A stretch of DNA of 64,000 nt from G963662265 sp963668545 (GTDB lineage Bacteria > Spirochaetota > Spirochaetia > CADAEX01). This document shows, one piece after another, positions 41,209 to 49,776 of the stretch. Location of the stretch: positions 3,162,001 through 3,226,000 of the forward strand of contig OY764868.1 of the NCBI GenBank assembly GCA_963668545.1, read 5' to 3'. The notes under the pieces were generated by a model. It was not told the origin of the DNA and did not search any database. It worked only from the letters and a program-made list of their open reading frames with translations. A program made the position numbers and the translations under genes. Numbering within the stretch: position 1 is the first letter of the stretch; each line of letters begins with the position of its first letter.

Positions 41209-42666
41209 ATGAAGAAGGCACTGGAATTTCACGAAGAATTAAAATATGCAGTTGAATGCAGACGGGATTTCCTTGAAACAGAAATACTTCCCAAGCTCAA
41301 GGATATGTTTAAAAACTACAAGTCAGCTTTTCAGTCTATTGTAAACCTCATGCTGAACAAGGCGCTTATAAAAGAAGATCCCTACAAGCATGATCAGAAA
41401 ATATCAGAGATTTCCATTCCTCCGCTGACTCAGATCATGGAAAATGAAAAAGCTGTACAGCTTGGTTCAAGGCTCTCATTTTACGATACACAGCTTGAAC
41501 ATATCACAAGCTATTATGTGTTTTCCGTAGATTATATGAATACAGACAGAATCAGGCTTCTCAAGAAATTTGTAAATTATATCCATTGGAAAATGGTTGC
41601 TGAAACCTCCCAGAACCCCACTACAAGATCCCTGGCATCCATTCTTGCGAAAATAAGAAACGGCAATGACCAGCTGGCAATATCCATAATTAATACATCC
41701 ATCAACCAGCTTGCAACTTTTCAGAAGGTAATTGAGGATTATCTGAAAGATATTGAAAACTTCCAGAAAGAGGCATACAAATTAAAGGTCCGGGACAGGG
41801 TGATGATAAATTCCGGAATCTACAAATATGCATCTGAAAACAGTACAGAAGAAACACTTTCTGTCATGAGAAAGAAATTCAATGAAACAATGGTTGAAGA
41901 GAAATTCCTTTCAGATTTAATAAAGGAGATACTTGAAGAGGAATTTTCAACAGAATCAGAAGAGCTCAGACAGGACCTTTTATTCAAGCTTACCCAGAAT
42001 GCGGTAAAAAAGGAAAAAAAAGAGGACAAAAAGATAAAGGTAAAGCCCCCTTCATTGAACATTCTGATGAATGCGGCCCTAACAGTCTGTTCAGCCTCTT
42101 CCCAGCTCAAGTCGCTTTCAGAAAAAATAAATACAAATGTTTCTGTTTTAAGTGAAGCCAATATAAGCCCGCTTATGAAAATCCTTTCAAAAATCTTCAA
42201 GGTTGATACATCGAAAAATGTTGTATTTGAAATCGAATACATAGATGATATTACAGGATCCAGAAAAGTGGAGAAAATTGATAAATCCGATTTCCTAAGG
42301 AAGATCCAGAAAATTCAGGCGGAAATATCACCCCACAAGCTTAAAGCAGAAGTTACAGCCATAAAAACCTCTGAAGGAAGGGAGAATTATCTCTCGGATT
42401 TTATTGATAATGCTGATATGAAACTGAAAATTCTTACCTACCAGACAGGCGGCATAGATAAATACATAAAGAAATCTGCTGAATCAGGCCAGCTGAAGGG
42501 ATTTGTCATAGAAAACAATGCACTGAAAAACATTATTATAAAATCAAAACAGCAGGCCCAGGAATATATAAACCTGAAAGAGGAATACAGGCAGTTTAAA
42601 GCTCTGGGCATTGAAGATGAAGAGAACAAAGCAGCTCCCGGTATAAAACAGCAGGAACTGCAGTAA
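41209..42666 (+). CDS. Conserved hypothetical helical protein
   Basis: 485 residues, cytoplasmic, with no signal or membrane helix. It is lysine- and glutamate-rich and almost all helical (FHEELKYAVECRRDFLETEIL, SIINTSINQLATFQKVIEDY, EKINTNVSVLSEANISPLMK). A middle linker is very basic (KKEKKEDKKIKVKPPS). Near residues 340-370 a short beta hairpin (VVFEIEYIDDITGSRKVEKID) breaks the helices. I recognise no domain. It ends just before the convergent transglycosylase gene. Confidence 0.8.
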   Translation: MKKALEFHEELKYAVECRRDFLETEILPKLKDMFKNYKSAFQSIVNLMLNKALIKEDPYKHDQKISEISIPPLTQIMENEKAVQLGSRLSFYDTQLEHITSYYVFSVDYMNTDRIRLLKKFVNYIHWKMVAETSQNPTTRSLASILAKIRNGNDQLAISIINTSINQLATFQKVIEDYLKDIENFQKEAYKLKVRDRVMINSGIYKYASENSTEETLSVMRKKFNETMVEEKFLSDLIKEILEEEFSTESEELRQDLLFKLTQNAVKKEKKEDKKIKVKPPSLNILMNAALTVCSASSQLKSLSEKINTNVSVLSEANISPLMKILSKIFKVDTSKNVVFEIEYIDDITGSRKVEKIDKSDFLRKIQKIQAEISPHKLKAEVTAIKTSEGRENYLSDFIDNADMKLKILTYQTGGIDKYIKKSAESGQLKGFVIENNALKNIIIKSKQQAQEYINLKEEYRQFKALGIEDEENKAAPGIKQQELQ

Positions 42667-42680
42667 TTCGCGAATTCAGA

Positions 42681-43406
42681 CTAGTTTGCAAAAAGGGCTA
42701 TCTGAGTATTCCTCATACACACGGAAAGATGCTGCTTGAATCCTGATTCTATTTCCTGCTGCTTGCTCAATATCCTTGATATATAATCAAGAGTCATACG
42801 CGGTGTGCTGTTTCTTTCAACCCTGCTTTTACCTGCATTATACATAGCAAGAGCCACTATATAGTTTTCCCCGTTATCAAAACACCACTTGAGGTATCTT
42901 GTCCCGTACATAATATTTTTTTCAATATCAAAGAAATCAGATTCAGACAGCTCTGGAAAAGACCTGGAATTAAGCTGAAAAAGCCCCCTGTCAACAGAAT
43001 CCTTGTTATAGTTTACAGCCCCTGACAGGAATTTGCTCTCTGTCCAGACAAGCGCAAAAACCTTGCTGTACGGCAGATTGTAATTATCTGCATACATAAG
43101 TATCAATTCCGCAATATCTCTGGAACCTGCGATTTCAGCATAATAGTCAACAACAAAATTCTTTGTATATATGTTTCTGTACATCTCTTTTTCCATTATC
43201 GCTGTGTCGGTCATGGAAGAAAGAGTATTGTCCCCGTTTTTAAGTCCCTGCTGCTTTTCAGCCTTTACAACATTTTTAATAACTGCGATATCTTCTTTTT
43301 TATCTGTGCTTCCTTCAAGAAAGCTTATGGAAAGCAGAAGAGGCGCAGCAAGAATAATAAATATAACCCGTTTGATTATAGGCCTCCCGAATGCTTGTTT
43401 AAACAA
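42681..43406 (-). CDS. SLT-type lytic transglycosylase
   Basis: Up to 241 residues with an N-terminal hydrophobic signal or anchor (VIFIILAAPLLLSISFLEG). The Slt/GEWL domain spans about 110-215: FALVWTESKFLSGAVN carries the catalytic Glu, DRGLFQLNSRSFPEL is the second motif and VALAMYNAGKSRV the third. It cleaves peptidoglycan strands in the periplasm. The start is doubtful: the first codon is TTG at 43404-43406 with no Shine-Dalgarno. A strong GGGAGG lies inside the frame, 6 nt before ATA-ATC codons, and no ATG or GTG follows suitably. Confidence 0.88.
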   Translation of the reverse strand: MFKQAFGRPIIKRVIFIILAAPLLLSISFLEGSTDKKEDIAVIKNVVKAEKQQGLKNGDNTLSSMTDTAIMEKEMYRNIYTKNFVVDYYAEIAGSRDIAELILMYADNYNLPYSKVFALVWTESKFLSGAVNYNKDSVDRGLFQLNSRSFPELSESDFFDIEKNIMYGTRYLKWCFDNGENYIVALAMYNAGKSRVERNSTPRMTLDYISRILSKQQEIESGFKQHLSVCMRNTQIALFAN

Positions 43407-43483
43407 TAATAATTAAAACAAATCGTCAAAATATATACTTAAATAGCAGAGAGAAGTCAAGTTTACAGCCCCTTGTGCCGATA

Positions 43484-43510
43484 AAAAAACCCTTTTTTTT
43501 AGGGTTTTTT
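43484..43510. other. A/T-rich hairpin in a divergent gap
   Basis: AAAAAACCCT and AGGGTTTTTT flank eight T's. It resembles a terminator, although no gene ends here: the neighbours diverge. It may end a short unannotated transcript or attenuate the reductase leader. The stem has only three G-C pairs. Confidence 0.35.
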
Positions 43511-43599
43511 CCACTATTTCACGCAGTAACAATGTTGATTTCAGAGTAAAAATTATATTATAGAGACAGGATATGAATAAAATCTACTGAAAGGCATTT

Positions 43600-44586
43600 A
43601 TGGATTACATCAAAACCACAGGCGGAAAAAAACTAAGCTTCATAGGACTCGGATGCTGGAGATTCGGAGAACCTGAAGATAAAGCAGCTACAGATAATCC
43701 CGGAAAATCCTACTGGGGAGGAGGCCAGGACAGAAAAGACTCATTAAAAACCCTTGATGCCGCCCTTCGCGGGGGGATAACCCATTTCGATACAGCCCAG
43801 AGCTACGGCAATGGGAAATCAGAACAGATAACTGGTCAGAGGCTCAGAAAAGAACGTGACAACTGTGTCATCTCAACAAAAATAATGATTGACAGGAGAA
43901 ATGTATCAGGTCTTGAGAAAAAAATAGAGCTCAGCCTGAAACGGCTGAACACTGATTATATAGATATTCTCTATATCCACTGGCCTTCTGACAGTGAAAC
44001 AATAAAACAGGCTGTAAACAGCATGGAAAAGGCAAGATATTCCGGCAGAATCAGGCATACGGGAGTAAGCAATTTCAGTGTAAATGAAATCAGGACTGCA
44101 ATGAAAGAAGGCTCCATAGATTTCTGCCAGACCGGATACAGTTTTTTATGGAGAAGGGATGAAAATGATGTTATACCGTTCTGCATTGAAAACAGGATAT
44201 CTGTTATTGCATACAGTTTCCTTGCCCAGGGTATACTTACAGACAGGGACATAAGCCTTATTGGAAAAAGAACAGACGACAGGAGAAGAAACCTTGTCTT
44301 TTTCAGAAACAGCAATGAAGCTGTTATCAGGAAAACCCTGTATGAACTGAAAAACATTTCCATTGAGACTGGATATTCAATAATTGAGCTCCTTATCAGC
44401 TGGGGAAAATCAAAGCAATGGCTTGACTCTGTCCTGACAGGGGCAAAAAACAGAAAACAGATCGAAGAGCTGATTGCTTCTGAAAAATGCCTGATAAATA
44501 AGGAAATAACAGACCGCCTCGACCGGCTTTCATCGGGAATCAGGTTAAAGGGGACAGAAAGCGGTAATATTTTTTCACACACTTAA
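43600..44586 (+). CDS. Aldo/keto reductase
   Basis: 328 residues with the AKR barrel. The tetrad is visible: Asp and Tyr in HFDTAQSYGNGKSE, Lys in VISTKIMIDRR and His in ILYIHWPSD. The cofactor-site segment is GVSNFSVNEIR, and AYSFLAQGILT replaces the usual 'aysPLg.G.L'. It should reduce a carbonyl with NADPH in the cytoplasm; the substrate is unknown. GAAAGG precedes the ATG by 6 nt. It is monocistronic. Confidence 0.93.
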   Translation: MDYIKTTGGKKLSFIGLGCWRFGEPEDKAATDNPGKSYWGGGQDRKDSLKTLDAALRGGITHFDTAQSYGNGKSEQITGQRLRKERDNCVISTKIMIDRRNVSGLEKKIELSLKRLNTDYIDILYIHWPSDSETIKQAVNSMEKARYSGRIRHTGVSNFSVNEIRTAMKEGSIDFCQTGYSFLWRRDENDVIPFCIENRISVIAYSFLAQGILTDRDISLIGKRTDDRRRNLVFFRNSNEAVIRKTLYELKNISIETGYSIIELLISWGKSKQWLDSVLTGAKNRKQIEELIASEKCLINKEITDRLDRLSSGIRLKGTESGNIFSHT

Positions 44587-44673
44587 GTTGAGCACAATTG
44601 ATTCCTGTACCTACATGTAGTATTCTATAACTGTATACAAAAACTATACAACTTAACCCGGGGAGGTCCATAT

Positions 44674-47325
44674 ATGAAAGTCTTTAGAAAAAAGGCTTTG
44701 ATATTTCTTGTTATCATAGAGATACTTCTCATGCCGCTCTTTTCCTGTTCAAAGGAAGAAACAGAAAAAGCAAAGCCTGAAGCTGGTGTTACAGAAGAAA
44801 TAACAATAGCAGAAAAAGATGAGCAGATAAAGGAAACTGAAATACTCACTCCTGTCAAAAAACCTGAAAAAATTGAAGGGATAATCACATACTGTTCAGG
44901 AGATGTAACTGTTTTTGAAGAAGGTGAATGGTATGCCATTGAAATCGGGGATTTTGTAACAGAAAAAAACATAGTCAAAGTCGAATCTGATTCCTTCTGT
45001 GAAGTACAGTTCGGCAATACAGCAGTTGTAAAAATCCAGGAAAATTCGGAAATAAACCTCGCACGGGTATCACTGGAACAAGGGAATGCAGAAGTCACAC
45101 TTGATATGAAGCTGGGCAATGTACTCTGCAAAGTCCAGAAACTGACAGGGAATGAATCATTCAAGGTCAAAACACAGACAGCTGTCTGCGGTGTAAGGGG
45201 AACTGAATTTTCAGTATCAAGTTCGAAAGAAGCTGACACTGTTCTTGCTGTAAAGAAAGGGGCTGTAGCAGTTCTCCCGAAATCTGTCGATATAGATGAA
45301 CTCAAGGAAAAAGTTGCAGACAAAGGGGATGCTGTAAAAGAAGCAATAAATAGAATTGAAGAATCAGCCACTGTTGTGCAAGCAAACGAAGAGGTAAAAC
45401 TTGACACAAAGATGGTTGAAGAGACACAAATTGCAGCTGAAAAAATTGAAGAAGCTGTTAATGCTGCTTCAGATTCATCTGAATCTGAAGAGGAAATTGT
45501 AAAAAAGCTCAACAAAGTCATAGATCAACAGAAAGATGAAGTTGTACAGACAGTAGAAAAACCGAAGGAAATTTCCGCAGAGAAAGCTGAAGACCTCAAA
45601 CAGGTTGAGCATATGAAGATGATTGCAATTGCTCCGGCACCTGCAGCTCAAGAGGGTTCTGAGGAAAAACCTGCAGAGCCTGCAATAATGCTTTATAAAG
45701 TTGCAATCAATTCACTCACAGAAGGGGCTGCAATAGAAAAGGACGGGAGAGTACTGGCGAGAAACAGTTTTTCAGGTATATTCGAGGAAGGTGAAATTCT
45801 CAAATTCCATATAACAAAAGAGGGATATGAACCTTACAACATGGAATTCAAGGTAACTGAAAACACTGCAAGACTGTATAAGGTGGAACTTAAAAAGCTG
45901 CCTGAACCGGAAAAACCAAAAAAGGAAATAAGCTTTAAAGCTGTTCCTGAATCAGCCAGTATATTTATCAACGGGGAAGAAAAGGGGACAGGGTCCTTTA
46001 AAGACAGCTTTGAAGAGGGATCTCTCCTTAAAGTAATGGTTTCAGGCAAAGGCTATGACGACAGACTTCTGGAAATTACTGTGAATGAAAATACTGAGGA
46101 ATTATATGAAGTAATTCTCGAGAAAGGGGTTAAAAGCATAACTGTAAAAACAGACCCTACAGATGCTGCAATAATGTTCCAGGGGAAAAAAGCGGGAACA
46201 GGCAGAGCTGTATTTGATTTTAAATACGGGAGCAGCGCATCCTTCACAGTAATCAGAAACGGGTACGAGGACAGAATACTCAAGCTGCAGATAGATGAAA
46301 ATACTCAGCCCGAGTATACTGTAAGCCTCAAGTTGAAACCTGTCGAGCTTGTTCTGTCCCCCTTTACAAACCCTGTTATAAAGGAAATTGCATACCGGAA
46401 CGGCAGATTTTTTGCGGCAGACTCATCAGGGAATATGTATTCGGCAACACTTGAAGGGAAATCAAGCTGGAAATATGCAACAAAAAATACACAGAATGCA
46501 AACTCATCTCCTGTTGCAGCAGGCAGTTATGTATTCATGTCCGGGGCAAGGGAAATGGTAACACTTGAAGCTGCATCAGGAAAACTCAATTACAGCAAAG
46601 CCCTTGACCAGAATACTGCCCATATGTTCGGAAGAACAATCATACCCTATAACGACAGCTACATTTATCCGGGAAACAGGACACTCACAATAAGCAGTTT
46701 TACAGATGGTGCATCAGAAACAGCAATAAACCTCCCGTCTGACTCAGGAATGAGTCCTGCAGTATGGAACGGCAATATTGTAATAGCGGATATGGAAGGT
46801 ACTGTTTATATCATAGATCCTTCCTCGAAACAGGTTAAAGGATCAATTAAAACATCAGCATTCCAGCCTATTGCACTGAGCATGACAGTATCAGGAAACA
46901 GGGGATACTTTGCAAACAGAAAAGGCAAGGTTGCAGCAGTGGATTTTTCATCAAAAACACTTATATGGGAACAGGAGATTCAGGAGGAAAAGATAAATAT
47001 TTTCACCAATCTTGAAGTGAACAGGGGGAGACTTTTTGTTTTCACAGGAAACAAAATCCATATCCTGAACGAATCAGACGGGACAAAAGCTCTTGAGCCG
47101 ATAAGGTCTGCAACCCCGCCGCTCTGCAGCGGGAACCTGTTCTATACAGGGAAAACAGACGGAAAACTCGGAATATACAACTGCCTTACAGGAAAGGAGG
47201 TCGGAACAGTACCTCTTGACTACGGTATAATAAAAACACGTCCGGTTTTTGCGGATGATATGATTCTGGCAGGAACAGACAGGGGTAAAATAATTGTACT
47301 GAACCCTGAAGGGTTCGGTCTCTGA
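44674..47325 (+). CDS. FecR-PEGA-propeller lipoprotein
   Basis: 883 residues. The lipoprotein signal ends MPLFSCSKEE. A FecR domain spans about 70-210 (IITYCSGDVTVFEEGEWY, VVKIQENSEINLARV, TAVCGVRGTEFSVSS). A charged alanine-rich helix follows (210-330). Three PEGA-type repeats lie at about 345-555, each with a G.F.. or G.A.F.. turn (SFKAVPESASIFINGEEKGTG, VKTDPTDAAIMFQGKKAGTG). A PQQ-like beta-propeller (565-883) ends it (FFAADSSGNMYSATLEGKSSW, GTVYIIDPSSKQVKGSI). It is probably an outer-surface or periplasmic scaffold. It starts behind GGGGAGG and ends at a strong terminator. Confidence 0.9.
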   Translation: MKVFRKKALIFLVIIEILLMPLFSCSKEETEKAKPEAGVTEEITIAEKDEQIKETEILTPVKKPEKIEGIITYCSGDVTVFEEGEWYAIEIGDFVTEKNIVKVESDSFCEVQFGNTAVVKIQENSEINLARVSLEQGNAEVTLDMKLGNVLCKVQKLTGNESFKVKTQTAVCGVRGTEFSVSSSKEADTVLAVKKGAVAVLPKSVDIDELKEKVADKGDAVKEAINRIEESATVVQANEEVKLDTKMVEETQIAAEKIEEAVNAASDSSESEEEIVKKLNKVIDQQKDEVVQTVEKPKEISAEKAEDLKQVEHMKMIAIAPAPAAQEGSEEKPAEPAIMLYKVAINSLTEGAAIEKDGRVLARNSFSGIFEEGEILKFHITKEGYEPYNMEFKVTENTARLYKVELKKLPEPEKPKKEISFKAVPESASIFINGEEKGTGSFKDSFEEGSLLKVMVSGKGYDDRLLEITVNENTEELYEVILEKGVKSITVKTDPTDAAIMFQGKKAGTGRAVFDFKYGSSASFTVIRNGYEDRILKLQIDENTQPEYTVSLKLKPVELVLSPFTNPVIKEIAYRNGRFFAADSSGNMYSATLEGKSSWKYATKNTQNANSSPVAAGSYVFMSGAREMVTLEAASGKLNYSKALDQNTAHMFGRTIIPYNDSYIYPGNRTLTISSFTDGASETAINLPSDSGMSPAVWNGNIVIADMEGTVYIIDPSSKQVKGSIKTSAFQPIALSMTVSGNRGYFANRKGKVAAVDFSSKTLIWEQEIQEEKINIFTNLEVNRGRLFVFTGNKIHILNESDGTKALEPIRSATPPLCSGNLFYTGKTDGKLGIYNCLTGKEVGTVPLDYGIIKTRPVFADDMILAGTDRGKIIVLNPEGFGL

Positions 47326-47331
47326 CAAAGT

Positions 47332-47364
47332 AAACAGCAGCCTGTTCAAGGCTGCTGTTTTTTT
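47332..47364 (+). terminator. Intrinsic terminator of the FecR-PEGA gene
   Basis: An 11-bp stem (AAACAGCAGCC / GGCTGCTGTTT) with a 7-nt loop and a T run, starting 6 bp after the stop codon. Confidence 0.92.
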
Positions 47365-47404
47365 CACTATTGATTTTGTTGATGAATTAAAAGATAATCT
47401 TTAT

Positions 47405-48994
47405 ATGAAATATCTGAGGCTTCTGGCAGCTATAATCTGCATAATGATTTTTACATCTGAATATTCATCTGCAGAAGAATCAGGCAGCTTGATTTCCGGC
47501 CGGAAACCTCTTGTCATAAGCTTTTCCCCTTCAAATATTGAATACAATCCCCTGCACACATTTACAGCGACAGAAGCGCAGATTTATACAGCAATATATG
47601 AAGGGCTTGTTACATACAACCCATTTACACTTGAGCCGGTGCCTGCAGTTGCAGAAAGCTGGGAAACAAGCAGCGACAAAAAGGAATATACCTTTACGCT
47701 GCGGAAAAATTCATATTACTGGGACGGGCTGAATGTCACAGCAGAGGATTTCAGAAACAGCTGGCTTAAAATGCTTGCCCCGGATACATCGGGGCAATAT
47801 GCATTTCTCCTTGACATAATCAAAGGGGCAAAAGAGTACAGGACCGGCATAACAGAAAATGAAAATTCCGTTGCTATTGAAACAGTATCTGAATACAAAC
47901 TGAAAGTCACACTGAAAGAGCCGGCAGAACACTTTCTCAAGATTCTGTGTCATCACAGTTTTGTTCCGATACACCCGGCCTTCCTGAACAAGGATGACTG
48001 GTCCGATCTGGCATCTGCACCGGGAAACGGTCCCTATTATGTTTACGAAAAGTCATCAGAAAAAATCAGTCTTCTTAAAAATGTACTTTACTGGGACAGC
48101 GTAAATGTTGAAATAGAAGCCATTGATTTTGTCTTTATAGATGATCCTGTGATAACAACAGAAAAATTCAACAGCGGGGATATAGACTGGGCCACCGGCA
48201 ATTTTATTTCTTCAATGGTGCTCAACAGGTCAGATATTGTTTTCAATCCCACATTTGCCACAAACTACTTTTTCTTCAACTGCCGGAAAAGTCCGTGGAA
48301 CAAAGCTGATGCGAGAAAGGCTTTCATTCTGTCTGCTCCTCTGGAAGGAATAAGAAACAGCAAGTACCTCTACTACCCGGCAGACACACTGGTCCCGCTC
48401 ATTCCCAATTACCCGGAGATAGAAGGATACAGAAAACAGGATAAAAAAGAGGCTGAAAAGCTGCTTAAAAGCACTTTACAGGATGAAGATAAAAATATTG
48501 TCATCAAGATACCTGACAACCCTGAAAGTGAAAGGGTGGCAGAACTCATAAAGGACACATGGGAGGATTTTTCAGGGGGAAGTGCTGAAATCAGCAAATC
48601 AGATTACAACAGCTATTATTCAGAACTTTCAGAAAACAACTATACACTGGCAACAATATCCTGGATAGGAGATTTTCCGGATCCTTTAACCTTCCTTCAG
48701 ATGTGGACATCAGACAGCAACCTGAATGATGCGGGATACAGCAACAGTGAATTTGATGCTGATATTGAAAAATCAATGAGCCTTTCAGGCAATGAACGCT
48801 ACAGCTTCCTTTCAAGCGCGGAGAAAAGGCTGCTGGATGACGCGGCAGTAATACCTGTCAGCAACACCCCTTCGGTAAATCTTGTAAACAGGGAGAAGTT
48901 TGAAGGATGGTATCCGAATCCCCTTGATATACACCCGGTGAAGTATTTCAGCTATCCCGGAAAACAGATTCATCCCTATCTTGTGAAAAGATAG
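47405..48994 (+). CDS. Oligopeptide-type ABC substrate-binding protein (SBP_bac_5)
   Basis: 529 residues. The signal peptide ends near SSAEES. Domain landmarks are NPLHTFTATEAQIYTAIYEGL near residue 45, PAVAESWETSSDKKEYTFTLR, the SBP_bac_5 signature WDGLNVTAEDFRNSWLKML, APGNGPYYVYE and ISWIGDFPDPLTFLQMW. It binds peptides or related ligands outside the inner membrane. No opp permease or ATPase genes are nearby, so it must share a transporter encoded elsewhere or act as a sensor. It follows a terminator and has a poor Shine-Dalgarno. Confidence 0.92.
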   Translation: MKYLRLLAAIICIMIFTSEYSSAEESGSLISGRKPLVISFSPSNIEYNPLHTFTATEAQIYTAIYEGLVTYNPFTLEPVPAVAESWETSSDKKEYTFTLRKNSYYWDGLNVTAEDFRNSWLKMLAPDTSGQYAFLLDIIKGAKEYRTGITENENSVAIETVSEYKLKVTLKEPAEHFLKILCHHSFVPIHPAFLNKDDWSDLASAPGNGPYYVYEKSSEKISLLKNVLYWDSVNVEIEAIDFVFIDDPVITTEKFNSGDIDWATGNFISSMVLNRSDIVFNPTFATNYFFFNCRKSPWNKADARKAFILSAPLEGIRNSKYLYYPADTLVPLIPNYPEIEGYRKQDKKEAEKLLKSTLQDEDKNIVIKIPDNPESERVAELIKDTWEDFSGGSAEISKSDYNSYYSELSENNYTLATISWIGDFPDPLTFLQMWTSDSNLNDAGYSNSEFDADIEKSMSLSGNERYSFLSSAEKRLLDDAAVIPVSNTPSVNLVNREKFEGWYPNPLDIHPVKYFSYPGKQIHPYLVKR

Positions 48995-49085
48995 ACAGCA
49001 CCCGGGTCGTATGCAAAAAATAAAATATACTCAAGAACTTTTATTATTTATTACATAACGGAAGGTTATAGTCCCTCTTCTCCCT

Positions 49086-49114
49086 TTGACGCAAACGTGT
49101 TTTTTCTTTATAAT
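49086..49114 (+). promoter_or_regulatory. Promoter of carD, start codon at +1
   Basis: TTGACG (49086-49091), a 17-bp spacer and a perfect TATAAT (49109-49114) are followed by 7 nt and then ATG at 49122, just where transcription should start. This is the clearest leaderless case in the window. Confidence 0.75.
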
Positions 49115-49121
49115 GCACTTT

Positions 49122-49631
49122 ATGAGCAATAACACTGAATTTGACACTGTTTTTAAAGTTAATCAGCATATTGTATACCCTATACAGGGTGTAGGGACCA
49201 TTCAGTCAATCGAAAAAAAGATGTTCAAAAACAACGAGATACTCTACTACATAATCTATTTTGAAGTATCTGATATGACTGTCATGGTACCGGTTGATAA
49301 GGCTGACTCAATAGGAATAAGGCCTATTGTTTCTAAAGAAGAATCAGAAAAAGCCCTGGTTATTGTTGCTGCTCCTGATGAGCCGCTTACAACAGACTGG
49401 AAAATGAGGTATCAGATGAACCTTGATCTCCTTAAAAAAGGTGATATTACAGATATAGCTGTTGTTGTAAGATCTCTCTACCACAGAAGCAAACAGAAGG
49501 AACTTCCGATTCTTGAAAGAAAACTGTTTGATAATGCTATCAAACTCCTGATTGACGAGATTTCCTATTCTCTCGATAAATCAAAGGATGAAAGCGAACA
49601 GATTATATTCAGCAGACTGGAAGCTGAATAA
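49122..49631 (+). CDS. carD: CarD/CdnL-type RNA polymerase-binding regulator
   Basis: 169 residues from MSNNTEFDTVFKVNQHIVYP. An in-frame TTG 36 nt earlier is the promoter -35 box. The N-terminal Tudor-like CarD_RID domain (HIVYPIQGVGTIQSIEKKMF ... MTVMVPVDKADSIGIRPIV) binds the RNA polymerase beta subunit. The C-terminal helical domain (DWKMRYQMNLDLLKKGD, VVRSLYHRSKQKELPILERK) contacts promoter DNA. It tunes open-complex stability at rRNA and other promoters. As I recall, synteny with ispD downstream recurs in spirochaetes. Confidence 0.92.
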   Translation: MSNNTEFDTVFKVNQHIVYPIQGVGTIQSIEKKMFKNNEILYYIIYFEVSDMTVMVPVDKADSIGIRPIVSKEESEKALVIVAAPDEPLTTDWKMRYQMNLDLLKKGDITDIAVVVRSLYHRSKQKELPILERKLFDNAIKLLIDEISYSLDKSKDESEQIIFSRLEAE

Positions 49632-49666
49632 AAAAGAAAATGAAAACTTTTCCTGACATTTCCCCG

Positions 49667-49690
49667 CCCCGTGCTGTTTCAGGCACGGGG
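49667..49690. other. G/C-rich hairpin between carD and ispDF
   Basis: CCCCGTGC and GCACGGGG pair around 8 nt. An A run, not a T run, follows on the plus strand, so it is a poor rightward terminator; it may be an RNA stabiliser or a pause site. The word TTTTCCTGACAT occurs on both sides of it. Confidence 0.4.
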
Positions 49691-49776
49691 GAAAAAACAA
49701 CCTGCAGACAGACAGTTTTTCCTGACATAACAAGCCCGGCAGCAGAAAAAGATTACAGGGGAGAGGAGTCTCCTTT

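Noticed and set aside
44625..45521. Open 298-codon frame on the minus strand, rich in Ser and Phe
   Set aside because: It is the mirror of the FecR-PEGA gene; its composition follows from the Glu/Lys-rich coding strand, and it has no start site or recognisable domain.
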